A stretch of 64,000 nt of DNA. Origin: Candidatus Nitrosotenuis uzonensis. GTDB lineage: Archaea > Thermoproteota > Nitrososphaeria > Nitrososphaerales > Nitrosopumilaceae. Of this stretch, positions 17,950 through 27,260 are shown piece by piece (position 1 is the first letter of the stretch; every line of letters begins with the position of its first letter). Position numbers and translations under genes: made by a program. The notes beneath the pieces were generated by a model. That model ran no database searches and had not been told where the DNA came from. It saw only the letters and a list, made by a program, of their open reading frames with translations. The DNA is taken from NCBI RefSeq assembly GCF_000723185.1, contig NZ_CBTY010000009.1:248001-312000 (forward strand), in the 5' to 3' direction.

Positions 17950-18618
17950 AGGTGGAGTTGGCGCAACGACTGGAGTTACGACAGCTGAGCCGACTTGCAT
18001 TAGCTGAACTCGTATTCCACTTTCCAGGTACTGGACGCTTGCATTTGTGAATGCAATCGCAAACACATTTTCATCACCCGTAGGAGCAAAGTGTCCCTTC
18101 AAGTGAACCCTTATTGGCTCACCATCAAATGTTCCAGTTCCCTGAAGTACTATCAGGTTGCTCCTTGCATGACCTGTAAGATCTAATGATACCGCTCTAT
18201 CCGCTACAGTAAGCGTTCCATTTGATTTTACCTTCCAATTGGCCCCGCCAATTTGATATGCATCACCTGAAAGTACTATCGAAGATGGATGCGCAGAACC
18301 TGCTATTACTGCCCACCCGCTTGTAGTTCCGTCAAATTGCAGTGTGGCAGATCTATCAGAATTCCTCAGTAGATCTTTGCGCATCTTGATTTCTTCTCTG
18401 ATCTGTTCTTTTAGTGTCTCCTGTCTTTGTTTGAATTCTTCCCTGAGAGTCTCTTTTTTCTGCTTGAACTCGTCTTTGAGATCCTTTATTGCATCCTTTC
18501 TGTCTTTTGCATCGTCTGCATCCGCATTATTTTGTGCAAATGCCATGGTAGCAGGCGCAACTGCGACTGCCATCAATAATGCCAACATTCCGAAATTTTT
18601 CACATATGATTTTGTCAT
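17941..18618 (-). CDS. Secreted protein with coiled coil and beta domain, unknown function
   Basis: About 225 aa from ATG 18618; GTG 18633 is an alternative, but a CTTAAAAG box at about 18640 is 24 bases before the ATG. Signal peptide (FGMLALLMAVAVAPATMAFA), then a highly charged coiled coil (about 30-75, repeated KDEFKQKKETL / REEFKQRQETL units), then a beta-rich domain with conserved GTGTFDGEPIRVHLKGHF and a Pro-rich tail. Probably surface exposed. No named family recognised. Confidence 0.75.
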   Translation of the reverse strand: MTKSYVKNFGMLALLMAVAVAPATMAFAQNNADADDAKDRKDAIKDLKDEFKQKKETLREEFKQRQETLKEQIREEIKMRKDLLRNSDRSATLQFDGTTSGWAVIAGSAHPSSIVLSGDAYQIGGANWKVKSNGTLTVADRAVSLDLTGHARSNLIVLQGTGTFDGEPIRVHLKGHFAPTGDENVFAIAFTNASVQYLESGIRVQLMQVGSAVVTPVVAPTPPAQ

Positions 18619-18684
18619 TGCAGTGCGTAACACTATTTTCTTTTAAGGAGTTACGCAGCTTTGTTACTGATAAATTATCAGTAC

Positions 18685-20316
18685 CTACAAAATGAATTCT
18701 GTTAGCGTCATCTCGAATCCAGATACTGGCACGCGTATTCTAAAGTTCTCAGCTACCTGCGGATCGATTTGGCCTACCACGCCAATTTTCTTGCCGTTAA
18801 CTACAATGTCAGCAGTTTTACCCTTTGCAAACATTGCGCTCTCAGATGTCCTAGTCTGACATTCTATGTTAGAGTCGGTTTTGAGAAGAGACTGAAGAAT
18901 TGATTTTATCTCTGTGAATCCAGAATCTTTGTGTGCGCTAAGACAAGCAATGTTGAGTGACTCTTTAATCGGTGTGTCGCTTGAGAACACCGTCCCGATC
19001 TCAAAGAGTTTTTGAGGATATGGTTCGTGGACATTTCTTGAGAGAGTATCAAGTAATGCAGGAATCAGCATGTCGCGCAGAACTGTGTGCTCTTGGCTTT
19101 TTGATTCGGCCACCTCAATAATATCTGAGGCGTCACGCTTTGTGCGCTCGTAAAGAATTTGTCTACTAGTAAGCCCCGAATTTAGCGCCTCTGTAAATCC
19201 CAGCCCCACCATTATCTGCCCTATCAAGTCTGTTCGGATTGTAATCGGGCTTTTCTGTCCTACTGACGATGATGCAGGCAATGTCGGCCCAAGATTCTGT
19301 ATTCCGTATCCTAATGCGACCTCTTCTACAAGGTCCATTGCACCAAAAATGTCAAATCTGAACCTTGGAATGGTGCAGATTATTTTCTTCTTCCTTGCTA
19401 CAGCATCCAATCTGCATTTTTTTAGCGCAGCGCAGATCTGCTGCGCAGTAAGATGCAGTCCGAGTGTCTGGTTCACCAAAGACGTATCAAGTGCGATACT
19501 TCTTGTCTTGAAGATATCGGAGCTGTTTTTCTGTCCCACATTGACGCCAAAGATGTCAAATCCAAACCCTGAGAGCGCAGATGCAATCACTGCAAGCGAA
19601 TCATCCACCGCATTTTTGTCGTTGCCTGTCACCTCCACAAGTAGGTTTGTGGTAGACGTAGATATTGCAGTTAGTGCAGAGTTAATTATCGGTGGAAAAG
19701 ATATCGTGCTTGCCGATGCGTCAAGGATCATTGGTACCTTGGAACCTTCAATTATCATTCCATAATTTCTGCCAACATCAGTCTGCTCTAAAATCTGCTC
19801 AGCTGACATCTCTGCAGACATATCAAGTGGAATGAATTTGTGATTTCTTTGCTTTGCAGTATAAAGAAGCGGAAATGAGATCACATCAAGATTGTGAATC
19901 CCGATTGATGATTTTTTTCTGCGTCTGCCTATACCAAAATGAAGATCCTCTTGCAGCGCAATTATCTGACGTATTGCCTCATCGTCGAGCTTGCCTCCCC
20001 TTGCTACCAGTGCTGAGATGTGTGGCCTGATCTTTCTTACAGATGGATCTATCTTCACTGAAAATTTTTGTGATCTCTTTACTGTTATTGCTTGTAGTCC
20101 TCTCTTTATTCCGAGCAGACCCTGCAGACCCGCTGCAATTCCAACATCCGTGGCATAATCTGGCCTGTTCGGACTATACTCGACCTTCACATAATCACTT
20201 GTCTGCTCCTCTATGTCAAGTCCAAGGAAAGGTAGGGTCTCGACGATCTTCTCTACTGTCGCCTTTTTCCCCACGAGATTTTGAAGTCTTTGCAGGTATA
20301 GTGTCACTACTGGCAT
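18685..20316 (-). CDS. pheT: Phenylalanyl-tRNA synthetase beta subunit
   Basis: 543 aa, the archaeal length, lacking the bacterial N-terminal EMAP-like domain. B3/B4 region has FGIGRRRKKSSIGIHNLD; B5 and the core domain include FRFDIFGAMDLVEEVALGYG. Forms the heterotetramer with PheS; edits Tyr. Overlaps the end of pheS by 10 bases and is translated from the same message. Confidence 0.95.
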   Translation of the reverse strand: MPVVTLYLQRLQNLVGKKATVEKIVETLPFLGLDIEEQTSDYVKVEYSPNRPDYATDVGIAAGLQGLLGIKRGLQAITVKRSQKFSVKIDPSVRKIRPHISALVARGGKLDDEAIRQIIALQEDLHFGIGRRRKKSSIGIHNLDVISFPLLYTAKQRNHKFIPLDMSAEMSAEQILEQTDVGRNYGMIIEGSKVPMILDASASTISFPPIINSALTAISTSTTNLLVEVTGNDKNAVDDSLAVIASALSGFGFDIFGVNVGQKNSSDIFKTRSIALDTSLVNQTLGLHLTAQQICAALKKCRLDAVARKKKIICTIPRFRFDIFGAMDLVEEVALGYGIQNLGPTLPASSSVGQKSPITIRTDLIGQIMVGLGFTEALNSGLTSRQILYERTKRDASDIIEVAESKSQEHTVLRDMLIPALLDTLSRNVHEPYPQKLFEIGTVFSSDTPIKESLNIACLSAHKDSGFTEIKSILQSLLKTDSNIECQTRTSESAMFAKGKTADIVVNGKKIGVVGQIDPQVAENFRIRVPVSGFEMTLTEFIL

Positions 20317-21713
20317 TTTGGAACGCTCCTAAGCCAGCTAAGATTGTTGTTGTAAAATTCCCTAACATCATCCAGTCCGTATTTTAGCATCGCTATTCTC
20401 TCAATCCCCCCTCCCCATGCGAGGACAGGTTTTGTAATTCCGAACGGCCTTGTTACCTCTGGTCTGAATATTCCCATGCCAAACAGCTCAACCCATTTGT
20501 CAAGCCTGTCATTGTACACCATAGTCTGCAGTGATGGTTCTGTGTATGGGAAAAATGTAGGCCAGAATTTTATTTTGTTCAGTCCCATTTTCCTGTAAAA
20601 CTCTGTCTGTATTCCCATCAAGTCGCGCAAAGACACTTTGTTTCCTATCACTATTCCTTCCACCTGGTTGAACTCAACTAGGTGTTTGTAGCTGACCTTT
20701 TCATTTCTGAATACACGTCCAAGCGAGAAGATCCTTGCCTCATCAGGCCTGTTTTCAGCCAGATATCTTATCGTAACGCACGTAGTATGCGTTCGCAGCA
20801 CCATCTTTTTTGCAGCATCAATATTCCACTGATATTTCCAGCCTTTTTTATGTGAGTCAGATACACGCTTTACTTGTGCAGGAGTTGCAAACTTTTCTGC
20901 CAGCTTGTCCTTTATGTAAAACGTGTCCTGCATTTCGCGCGCTGGGTGATCTTGAGGTGTGAAAAGGGCATCAAAATTCCAAAAACTTGGCTGTGCAAAG
21001 CTGCCAACTATCTCAGAGAATCCAAGACTTACAAATATCTCCCTTATTTCGTTTATAGTATCTTTTAGCGGATGAGTTCTTGCTGCAAAAATCCTTGGTA
21101 CGTCAGCTTCGACGTCTATTGCCCCCGAATCGGCAGCATCAGTATCAATGGATTTAGCTCCTTCTGTAAGTGATATTATTTTTGACTTTACTGATTCAAT
21201 TATTACAAAATCGGGTCTCTTTTTGAGCGACTCTAGTGCGGTCGCATCTGAGATTTTTTCCACAGGAAGCCGGCCCTCCCCTATTTGTAAGATGAGCCTC
21301 TCTTCGTTTGTCTGCTCCGGTTCCTTCTTGAGCGAGACTAGGCTGCCGACATCTGACTTTGTTATTGTTATCCAGTCGTTTCTTTTCGCATTGGCAATTG
21401 CAATGTTTGTCTCATCTAACAGTTTTTTTCTAAGCTCGTCGAGCAAGACAGGTTTTGCGACAAGCAAATTCACAAGTTTTCTTTCAGGTAATCCTTCCTG
21501 TCTTGCCACAACACCGTTCTTTCCTAGCGAGACGAACAGTTCCTCGGACTCTACAACGTTTGCCAGATTTTTTAGTTTGAGCCATTCTATTCCCCGTCTT
21601 GTCTGATCAGCTGAGAGTGATGATTTTTCTGCAATTTCCTGTTCCGTCAAACTCGGGACGGTTTTCAAAAGTTTGATTATCGTCTTTTCTATCGGATGAA
21701 GAACGTGAGACAA
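20307..21713 (-). CDS. pheS: Phenylalanyl-tRNA synthetase alpha subunit
   Basis: 468 aa. An N-terminal winged-helix region (TEQEIAEKSSLSADQTRRGIEWLKLK) is followed by the class II catalytic core: HPAREMQDTFY (motif 2 region), RTHTTCVTIRYL, FRNEKVSYKHLVEFNQVEG, and motif 3 GGGIERIAMLKYGLDDVRE. Start TTG at 21713. Shares a 52-base divergent promoter gap with trpS. Confidence 0.96.
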   Translation of the reverse strand: MSHVLHPIEKTIIKLLKTVPSLTEQEIAEKSSLSADQTRRGIEWLKLKNLANVVESEELFVSLGKNGVVARQEGLPERKLVNLLVAKPVLLDELRKKLLDETNIAIANAKRNDWITITKSDVGSLVSLKKEPEQTNEERLILQIGEGRLPVEKISDATALESLKKRPDFVIIESVKSKIISLTEGAKSIDTDAADSGAIDVEADVPRIFAARTHPLKDTINEIREIFVSLGFSEIVGSFAQPSFWNFDALFTPQDHPAREMQDTFYIKDKLAEKFATPAQVKRVSDSHKKGWKYQWNIDAAKKMVLRTHTTCVTIRYLAENRPDEARIFSLGRVFRNEKVSYKHLVEFNQVEGIVIGNKVSLRDLMGIQTEFYRKMGLNKIKFWPTFFPYTEPSLQTMVYNDRLDKWVELFGMGIFRPEVTRPFGITKPVLAWGGGIERIAMLKYGLDDVREFYNNNLSWLRSVPKCQ

Positions 21714-21765
21714 CAGAAAAACGAGCCGAAAAGACTTTTTAAACCTTAACCTAATTCAACCGTGA

Positions 21766-22878
21766 ATGCCTTCTGATGATTTCATTGTCACCCCATGGCA
21801 TGTAGAGGGCGAAATCGATTACGATAAGCTCATCAAGCAGTTCGGAACTGAAAAGATCACAGGCGAGATCCTAAAGAAAATCGAAAAGACTGCAGGCGAG
21901 ATTCATTTTATGCTAAGGAGGGGCATTTTCTTCTCCCACAGGGATTTGGGCAAAATATTAGATGAATACCAAAGCGGGAAAAAGTTTTTCCTGTACACAG
22001 GCAGGGGGCCGTCAGGGCACACACACATAGGACACCTTGTGCCATGGGTCTTTGCAAAGTGGCTGCAAGAAAAATTCCAGACCACCATGTATTTTCAGCT
22101 TACTGATGATGAAAAATTTTATGCAAAGGAGAATCTCACTCTTGAGCAGACCAAGTCATTTGCATATGAGAACGCCCTGGACTTTATCGCACTTGGGTTC
22201 AAACCAGAGAACACCAAGATAATAATTAACACCAATAACATCAGGACGCTTTACCCCATAGCAGCGCAGGTTGCAAAAAAGATCAATTTTTCTAACACAA
22301 AAGCAGTCTTCGGCTTTAAGAACGAGACAAACATAGGCATGATATTTTACACATCGCTCCAATCCGCTCCGTGTTTTATTGAGGATCGTCAAGTCCTCAT
22401 TCCGCTCGGGGTCGACCAAGATCCCCATTTTAGAATAACCAGAGATGTCGCGCCAAAAATAGGCAGGCCCAAGCCGGCCCTAATTCACAACATCATGATA
22501 CCATCGCTCACAGGACCTGGCGGTAAGATGTCTGCATCAGAGGAGAGTGGCACCATCTATACTACAGATTCACCGCAGGTAGTAAAAAAGAAGATAAACA
22601 AATACGCGTTCTCAGGCGGCCAGCCCACTGTGGAAGAGCACAGGAGAATCGGCGGCAACCCTGACATCGATGTATCATATCAGTATCTGAGGATATTCTT
22701 TGAGCCTGATGATAAGAAACTCAAATCAATCTACGATGATTACAAATCAGGCAAGATGCTTACGGGCGAGCTCAAGGCAATTTTGATTGATAAGGTAAAC
22801 TCTTTCCTAGAGGAACACCAACAGAAAAGGGAAAAGGCAAAGGACCAGATAGAGAGATTTCTTCTGAGTGAGAAATGA
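21766..22878 (+). CDS. trpS: Tryptophanyl-tRNA synthetase
   Basis: 370 aa archaeal/eukaryal-type TrpRS. HIGH motif in TGRGPSGHTHIGHLVPW and KMSKS-type loop GGKMSASEESGTIYTTD. IPLGVDQDPHFRITRD is characteristic. It charges the tRNA-Trp encoded at 12915. TATA-like CTTTTTAAACC lies about 26 bases before ATG 21766, pointing to a leaderless message. Overlaps the next small gene by 4 bases (ATGA). Confidence 0.96.
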   Translation: MPSDDFIVTPWHVEGEIDYDKLIKQFGTEKITGEILKKIEKTAGEIHFMLRRGIFFSHRDLGKILDEYQSGKKFFLYTGRGPSGHTHIGHLVPWVFAKWLQEKFQTTMYFQLTDDEKFYAKENLTLEQTKSFAYENALDFIALGFKPENTKIIINTNNIRTLYPIAAQVAKKINFSNTKAVFGFKNETNIGMIFYTSLQSAPCFIEDRQVLIPLGVDQDPHFRITRDVAPKIGRPKPALIHNIMIPSLTGPGGKMSASEESGTIYTTDSPQVVKKKINKYAFSGGQPTVEEHRRIGGNPDIDVSYQYLRIFFEPDDKKLKSIYDDYKSGKMLTGELKAILIDKVNSFLEEHQQKREKAKDQIERFLLSEK

Positions 22879-23156
22879 AAGTACAGATTGCCTGTCAAGA
22901 CAAGCATGAGGCAATAAAGCTTGCAAGCCTGATTTTCATAAAAGAGGGAAAAGAGACATACATTACCTCAATACTAAACACATATGATAACGAGCTTGTA
23001 ATATCGCTAAAAGACCACTCGGCCCATTCCATACTGTTAAAGGACGCAGGACAGGCGGATGTCTTTGCCGATTTTATCCAGTCAGTAATAGAAAAAAATG
23101 ATCAGTTGCTGGAAACTCGCGTAAACAATGACATTGTAGAGATAACAAAGGGCTAG
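22875..23156 (+). CDS. 93-aa protein of unknown function cotranscribed with trpS
   Basis: ATG 22875 overlaps the trpS stop. Small alpha/beta protein, acidic and basic balanced, without Cys clusters or membrane helices (one Cys near the start). I recognise no family; the size and pattern only loosely recall Pcc1-like proteins, and a true Pcc1 is encoded at 34898. Convergent 4-base overlap with the next gene. Confidence 0.6.
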   Translation: MKVQIACQDKHEAIKLASLIFIKEGKETYITSILNTYDNELVISLKDHSAHSILLKDAGQADVFADFIQSVIEKNDQLLETRVNNDIVEITKG

Positions 23157-23482
23157 ACAAGCGATTTGTCCATCTCATCGGACAGAGTTTCCTGTACCTT
23201 CAGAAAATATAGCTTAGTTGAGCTTGGCATCAGATGCAGGTTGTTATCCACTGCCATCATGAAATAGCGCACGGCCCTTTTTGAGATATCCAGATTAAAC
23301 TTCATAGGCAGTATCGGATCCTGCTTTACCTTTATCTTGTCGACCAGCCATGGCGGAGCCATATCCTTAGCTTCTCTTATTATTTTATCATACCAGAATC
23401 CAAGATGTTCAGGATGTAGTCCTTCTTGCAGGTTGGTCACGTTGCTTGCAAACTTTTTCATCATATGGTTAATGATTGTCAC
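23153..23482 (-). CDS. Helical protein of unknown function
   Basis: About 103-109 aa; start may be MMKKFASN (23464) rather than 23482. Contains HPEHLGFWYDKIIREAKDMAPPWLVDKIKVKQDP and a helical C-terminal half (SKRAVRYFMMAVDNNLHLMP). Cytosolic. No family recognised. Convergent overlap of 4 bases with the trpS-linked gene. Confidence 0.6.
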   Translation of the reverse strand: MTIINHMMKKFASNVTNLQEGLHPEHLGFWYDKIIREAKDMAPPWLVDKIKVKQDPILPMKFNLDISKRAVRYFMMAVDNNLHLMPSSTKLYFLKVQETLSDEMDKSLV

Positions 23483-23548
23483 GTCAAGTCTTGCTTGTGG
23501 GTTTTCGTTTTATTCGAATAAATCAAAGATACAAAAGCAGTTTGTCAA

Positions 23549-24013
23549 CTATGTCAGGTTTCCGTCAGTGTCTATCTCAGCGTTCCTTATTCTCGTGCTA
23601 GATATTCTCGTGCCATCCTTTGCAAGCACCATAGGCACAACCACAGATTCCACCTTACCTAGCCCCCTTTCAGATCTCTTCCTGTTAAGGACTTCTACCT
23701 GATGTTCAGTCTCCGAGCTCACTATAAGCGCGTCAACGTCGCCTTCTATTGCTGCAGGCCCAAAGTCATTCTCAAGCTTGCTTATCACATAAGACCTGCC
23801 AGGAAATCTTTCTTCTACAAGTGACCTTAGCGAACCAAGCCGCTGCTCATATGTATGAAAAATCTTCTTGCCCTTTGCCTTTGCAAGCTCGTCTCCTGTC
23901 AGACCGATTATGACGTGCGAGGATGCCAGAAATGCTGCATCAAGCAGTGCCAGATGGCCCTTGTGTATGATATCAAAAGTTCCCCCCATTGCAACCGTCT
24001 TGTATCGGCCCAT
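23549..24013 (-). CDS. coaD: Phosphopantetheine adenylyltransferase (archaeal type)
   Basis: 154 aa nucleotidyltransferase. GGTFDIIHKGHLALLDAAF contains the HxGH-type ATP site (HKGH) and the C-terminal ISSTRIR is the second signature. Converts 4'-phosphopantetheine and ATP to dephospho-CoA. CoA demand is high in the 3-hydroxypropionate/4-hydroxybutyrate cycle expected in this organism. Confidence 0.92.
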   Translation of the reverse strand: MGRYKTVAMGGTFDIIHKGHLALLDAAFLASSHVIIGLTGDELAKAKGKKIFHTYEQRLGSLRSLVEERFPGRSYVISKLENDFGPAAIEGDVDALIVSSETEHQVEVLNRKRSERGLGKVESVVVPMVLAKDGTRISSTRIRNAEIDTDGNLT

Positions 24014-24042
24014 GATGTACTAGCATTTTTTTAAAATAAAAT

Positions 24043-25122
24043 CTATGGCTTTACCAGTATTATTGAGATTGTCTTGCTCGGAGCTGCAAGCGCCACACCG
24101 TCCATGTCCCACACGTATGCTTCTACAAAGAATGCGCCCTCGTTTTCTGGAACCCATGTGACGGCTGCAGTCTGCGGTTGCGCCGAATCGAACACTCCCT
24201 CATAGAATCCCAAAAACTCCACAGGTGCCTTGTCTCCAAACTGCTTTACCTGCGCATAGTAGACATATCCTTGCTGCTGATTTGTCTTCGCGCCAAACTG
24301 TATTGACAAATCGCTGCTTATCTGGACCGGTGTTCCCACTCTGACTTCGGATGTCTGGTTGCCAGATTCTGTTATGCGCACATTGCCTATTGTTATCAGC
24401 TTTGTTATTGAATCAAGTGTGACCTTTGGTATTCCCGTAATCTTTGACTGATAGTTATCGGACTCGGCTACAAGCTTGAATGAGGTGGCCCTGTAATCCA
24501 TTTTTGCATCAAATGTGATCTGCTCTGAGCTGCCCTTTGTGATTCGGTCCACGGTTGCAGTTTCTATCCCCACAATTCTTGGCGGATTGAATGCATCATA
24601 CGCTATTAGATGGACATTCGTATCAATGCTATCCTGCTGACCTTTGTTGGTGATTTCCGCGGTGACCTTTACCGTGTTGCCCACTGATGCGGATGGCGCA
24701 GATATCTCCAGTAGCTGTTGCTTTGATGATACCGAGTTAAATCCCAGCACGTTGATGTTGACCTCAGATATGTTAGAGTTTGGCGTGCTGGACATTATAA
24801 TGAAAGGCGACTTGGAATTTGGCGGAATTACATCAAGTAGTGATGTTCCTGTGACAGTTTCAAGTGGAGGCTGTCCGCCAGGCGCTGTCGTTGTGCTGCT
24901 GTAAAAACCAACCCATATTTTTACATTGTTTACTGCAAAGCTTCTGGTGTTTTCCACTTCGCCTATTACCACAGTATATCCTTCATCGTTTTTGAATATG
25001 AACGGCTGTGTGGATGTGAGTTTTACGCCAAGTGTAGAAGGCGTATTTGTAACCTGCGCAAATGATTGTGCTACAGGGAGCAGTAAGAACAATACAAGAA
25101 TGCCTGCAAGCAGCTGCTTCAT
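24043..25122 (-). CDS. Secreted beta-sandwich protein
   Basis: 359 aa with a clear signal peptide (LLAGILVLFLLLPVAQSFAQ). The mature part is built of repeated immunoglobulin-like/CARDB-type strands (GEVENTRSFAVNNVKIWVGF; VTAEITNKGQQDSIDTNVHLIAYD; VTWVPENEGAFFVEAYVWD). No C-terminal membrane anchor is evident. Probably an exported or S-layer-associated protein. Similar proteins are common in Nitrosopumilales; function unknown. Confidence 0.75.
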   Translation of the reverse strand: MKQLLAGILVLFLLLPVAQSFAQVTNTPSTLGVKLTSTQPFIFKNDEGYTVVIGEVENTRSFAVNNVKIWVGFYSSTTTAPGGQPPLETVTGTSLLDVIPPNSKSPFIIMSSTPNSNISEVNINVLGFNSVSSKQQLLEISAPSASVGNTVKVTAEITNKGQQDSIDTNVHLIAYDAFNPPRIVGIETATVDRITKGSSEQITFDAKMDYRATSFKLVAESDNYQSKITGIPKVTLDSITKLITIGNVRITESGNQTSEVRVGTPVQISSDLSIQFGAKTNQQQGYVYYAQVKQFGDKAPVEFLGFYEGVFDSAQPQTAAVTWVPENEGAFFVEAYVWDMDGVALAAPSKTISIILVKP

Positions 25123-25228
25123 GTTATCGGTATGCGGTTGGACTTAATCTCATAAGAAATATCATAATCTAAACAATGTGGACTAGAAGCTTTTACAAAA
25201 TTAAAATAACAATAAAAGAGAAGAAAGG

Positions 25229-25342
25229 TTACTTTCTGTTTCTCATGCCAGTTATAACAAACCAGTACACTAGTCCCGGTGCCAAACCGACGATAAGCGG
25301 TATCCACACAGCGATTGATTCTGCTGCAAATGATTGTGCCAT
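25229..25342 (-). CDS. 37-aa single-span membrane protein
   Basis: ATG 25342 to TAA 25229-25231: starts MAQSFAAESIAVWIPLIVG, a hydrophobic segment (about 12-30) and a basic end (MRNRK). A TTTAAATATGATATT tract about 25360-25374 lies upstream as a TATA box would. Positive-inside rule predicts C-terminus inside. Size and shape recall small accessory subunits of respiratory complexes, but no partner is adjacent. Too short to have been called by most gene finders. Confidence 0.6.
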   Translation of the reverse strand: MAQSFAAESIAVWIPLIVGLAPGLVYWFVITGMRNRK

Positions 25343-25415
25343 GTTATTGGTACTCTCAAAATATCATATTTAAATCCATCTCTTGGTGGCAGATCTGCCA
25401 ATAAGGATGAAAAAG

Positions 25416-25487
25416 TGGACTGAAGGGGATTTGAACCCCTGACCTCCCGCGTGCAAGGCGGGCATTCTACCACTGAACTATCAGCCC
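25416..25487 (-). tRNA. tRNA-Ala (TGC), no intron
   Basis: Acceptor GGGCTGA pairs with TCAGTCC, discriminator A; D arm TAGTTCAGTGGTAGAAT; anticodon arm CCCGC-CTTGCAC-GCGGG gives anticodon TGC; T arm AGGGG-TTCAAAT-CCCCT. 72 nt, CCA not encoded. Confidence 0.95.
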
Positions 25488-25572
25488 CACGAGAGTGACT
25501 TGATCGTGTTGATTTTAATTGTTGTCCTCACCTGTGCAAGAATTTTTATTTCCATAAAATCGAGTGCAGAAT

Positions 25573-26124
25573 ATGGTAGTAATGGAGTCCCAAGTCGTTC
25601 TAAAGAAAGGTGACTCTGCCCCGGACTTTGAGCTTCTCGGGATTGACGACAAGAAACACTCGCTTGCAAGCTACAAAAACTATGAGGCGTTGCTTGTGAT
25701 CTTTATGTGCAACCACTGTCCTTATGTGAAAGCCAAGGTAGACGCAATAAACGAAATCCAGAACAAATTCGGAGACAAGGTGGCAGTGGTTGGAATCAAC
25801 AGCAATGATTCTATTGCATATCCTGATGACAGTTTTGATAATATGAAAAAGTTTGCAGCAGAAAAAGGAATCAAGTTCTCATATCTTGTTGATGATACAC
25901 AGCAGGTGGCAAAACGATATGGTGCGGTGTGCACCCCAGACCCGTTCCTTTTTGACAAAAATCGCAAGCTTGTATTTCATGGTAGAATCGACAACGCGAT
26001 GAAACCTGAAGACAAGGCGACGGAGAAGACCATGATTTTGAACATAGAAAAACTGCTTGCAGGTAACCAGATTGCAAAAGATTTTGATCCGTCAATTGGT
26101 TGCTCCATAAAATGGAAGAACTGA
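25573..26124 (+). CDS. Thioredoxin-fold peroxiredoxin-like protein
   Basis: About 183 aa from ATG 25573; TTTTTATT 27 bases upstream favours a leaderless start here over GTG 25564. AhpC/TSA or TlpA/ResA-type fold: GDSAPDFELLGIDDKKHSL at the N-terminus, then FMCNHCPYVKA, a CxxC active site (Cys-Asn-His-Cys). AVCTPDPFLFDKNRKLVFHGR is the conserved cis-Pro strand region. Acts as thiol-disulfide reductase or peroxidase in the cytosol; no signal peptide. Confidence 0.88.
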   Translation: MVVMESQVVLKKGDSAPDFELLGIDDKKHSLASYKNYEALLVIFMCNHCPYVKAKVDAINEIQNKFGDKVAVVGINSNDSIAYPDDSFDNMKKFAAEKGIKFSYLVDDTQQVAKRYGAVCTPDPFLFDKNRKLVFHGRIDNAMKPEDKATEKTMILNIEKLLAGNQIAKDFDPSIGCSIKWKN

Positions 26125-26162
26125 CGCCACACTTAAAATACAGTCACAGTTGAGATTTTTTA

Positions 26163-26253
26163 GGGCCGGTAGCTCAGCTTGGCTGGAGCGTTCGACTGAT
26201 AAAACAACCTTTCAGAGATCGAAAGGTCGAGAGTTCGAATCTCTCTCGGCCCA
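26163..26253 (+). tRNA. tRNA-Ile (GAT) with a 16-nt canonical intron
   Basis: Acceptor GGGCCGG pairs with TCGGCCC; discriminator A at 26253; T arm GAGAG-TTCGAAT-CTCTC. Anticodon stem TTCGA/TCGAA, loop CTGATAA. The intron 26202-26217 sits after A37; the bulge-helix-bulge uses CTGA (32-35) with TCAG, bulges TAA and AGA, cut after the second base of each. Mature length 75 nt. Confidence 0.93.
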
Positions 26254-26259
26254 CTATTT

Positions 26260-27153
26260 TTATGAAAGTGTGCCTGCTACAGAATCTGTCCACTGCACTA
26301 TTGCATCAAAGCTATCCGTGACAAACTCTGCCTTGGTTGCGAGTTTTTTTGAGGCCCTTGAATAGACTGCAACATGTAGATTTTTCCCAAATTTGGGCTT
26401 TATTGACATTGCAGACTCCGAAAAGAATTTTGCCCCTTCCTCGCTTGCGGAAAACACGAGTATTACCATTATCCCCTGTTTTTGCTTCCATATCCTTGTG
26501 AGAAATTTTTGCAAATCAATATCATACATCACGTCAATGCTGTCCGACATGTCCCCGAGCTCAAAGACGTTCCATCCGTGCGAGGCAAGCGCGCACGATG
26601 CGGCCTTACAATACAGAAGACTGGCTCCATCTGCTGATAAGACAGTCACATTCTTTTTTGACTCGGTGCTTTGGTGGCCCAAAAAGAGCATCCTAATAGA
26701 GCCCGATATGACATTGTAGAATAGCTTTGCCTCGCTCTTTCCTATCTTTGCCTTCACGTACATCTCATCGACTTGCTCGATTGCAGGGATAATTACCTCG
26801 ATGAGGATCTTTGTGGTATCAGCACCAGAATACTGCGCGTTCCTTATCAGATGGTATGCATGCTGCTGCATTCCAGATGTTAGAAATTCAACAAACTTGT
26901 CCTTGACGCGAAAATAGTCTTGCGGAAACTCGAGTTTTTCTGTTCCCGACTCGACAAACCACAGGTTTGCATTTCCAATGTTTTTTTGTTTGATTATTCC
27001 TTCGGCTGCAAAGACCTGGAGGTATTTTGTTATTGTTGCGCGGTTCATTCCTAACTTGTCTGCTATCTCTACGCCAGAAAGGCCAGTCTTGGATTCTGAG
27101 AGTATCTCTATGAGCTTTTGCTGAATCTGATCCTGCCTGTAACCACGAGCCAT
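26260..27153 (-). CDS. Winged-helix regulator with a B12-binding-like sensor domain
   Basis: 297 aa. N-terminal HTH (about 12-60, GVEIADKLGMNRATITKYLQVFAAEGII). A helical bundle follows (about 85-160), then a Rossmann-like domain (about 165-290, KNVTVLSADGASLLYCKAASCALASHGWNVFELG). The layout resembles MerR-family B12-dependent regulators such as CarH, but the usual DxHxxG cobalamin ligand motif is missing, so the ligand may differ or none bind. Divergent from 27261. It reads toward the end of tRNA-Ile. Confidence 0.7.
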   Translation of the reverse strand: MARGYRQDQIQQKLIEILSESKTGLSGVEIADKLGMNRATITKYLQVFAAEGIIKQKNIGNANLWFVESGTEKLEFPQDYFRVKDKFVEFLTSGMQQHAYHLIRNAQYSGADTTKILIEVIIPAIEQVDEMYVKAKIGKSEAKLFYNVISGSIRMLFLGHQSTESKKNVTVLSADGASLLYCKAASCALASHGWNVFELGDMSDSIDVMYDIDLQKFLTRIWKQKQGIMVILVFSASEEGAKFFSESAMSIKPKFGKNLHVAVYSRASKKLATKAEFVTDSFDAIVQWTDSVAGTLS

Positions 27154-27215
27154 GAGTTGTTTTTAGTGCCAAAGTCAATTATTTGTGTATTTGTCAACGA
27201 TTGGGAGACAAGAAG

Positions 27216-27250
27216 TATTAAATAGTACATTACCTTATGGTACGGTAACA
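27216..27250 (+). promoter_or_regulatory. Promoter with an inverted repeat at the likely start site
   Basis: TATTAAATAG (27216-27225) fits a TATA box about 36-45 bases before ATG 27261. TTACC (27230-27234) and GGTAA (27244-27248) form an inverted repeat that would overlap the transcription start, a position suited to repression. The divergent wHTH regulator at 26260 is an obvious candidate binder (inference). Confidence 0.4.
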
Positions 27251-27260
27251 GGTAAGTAAA

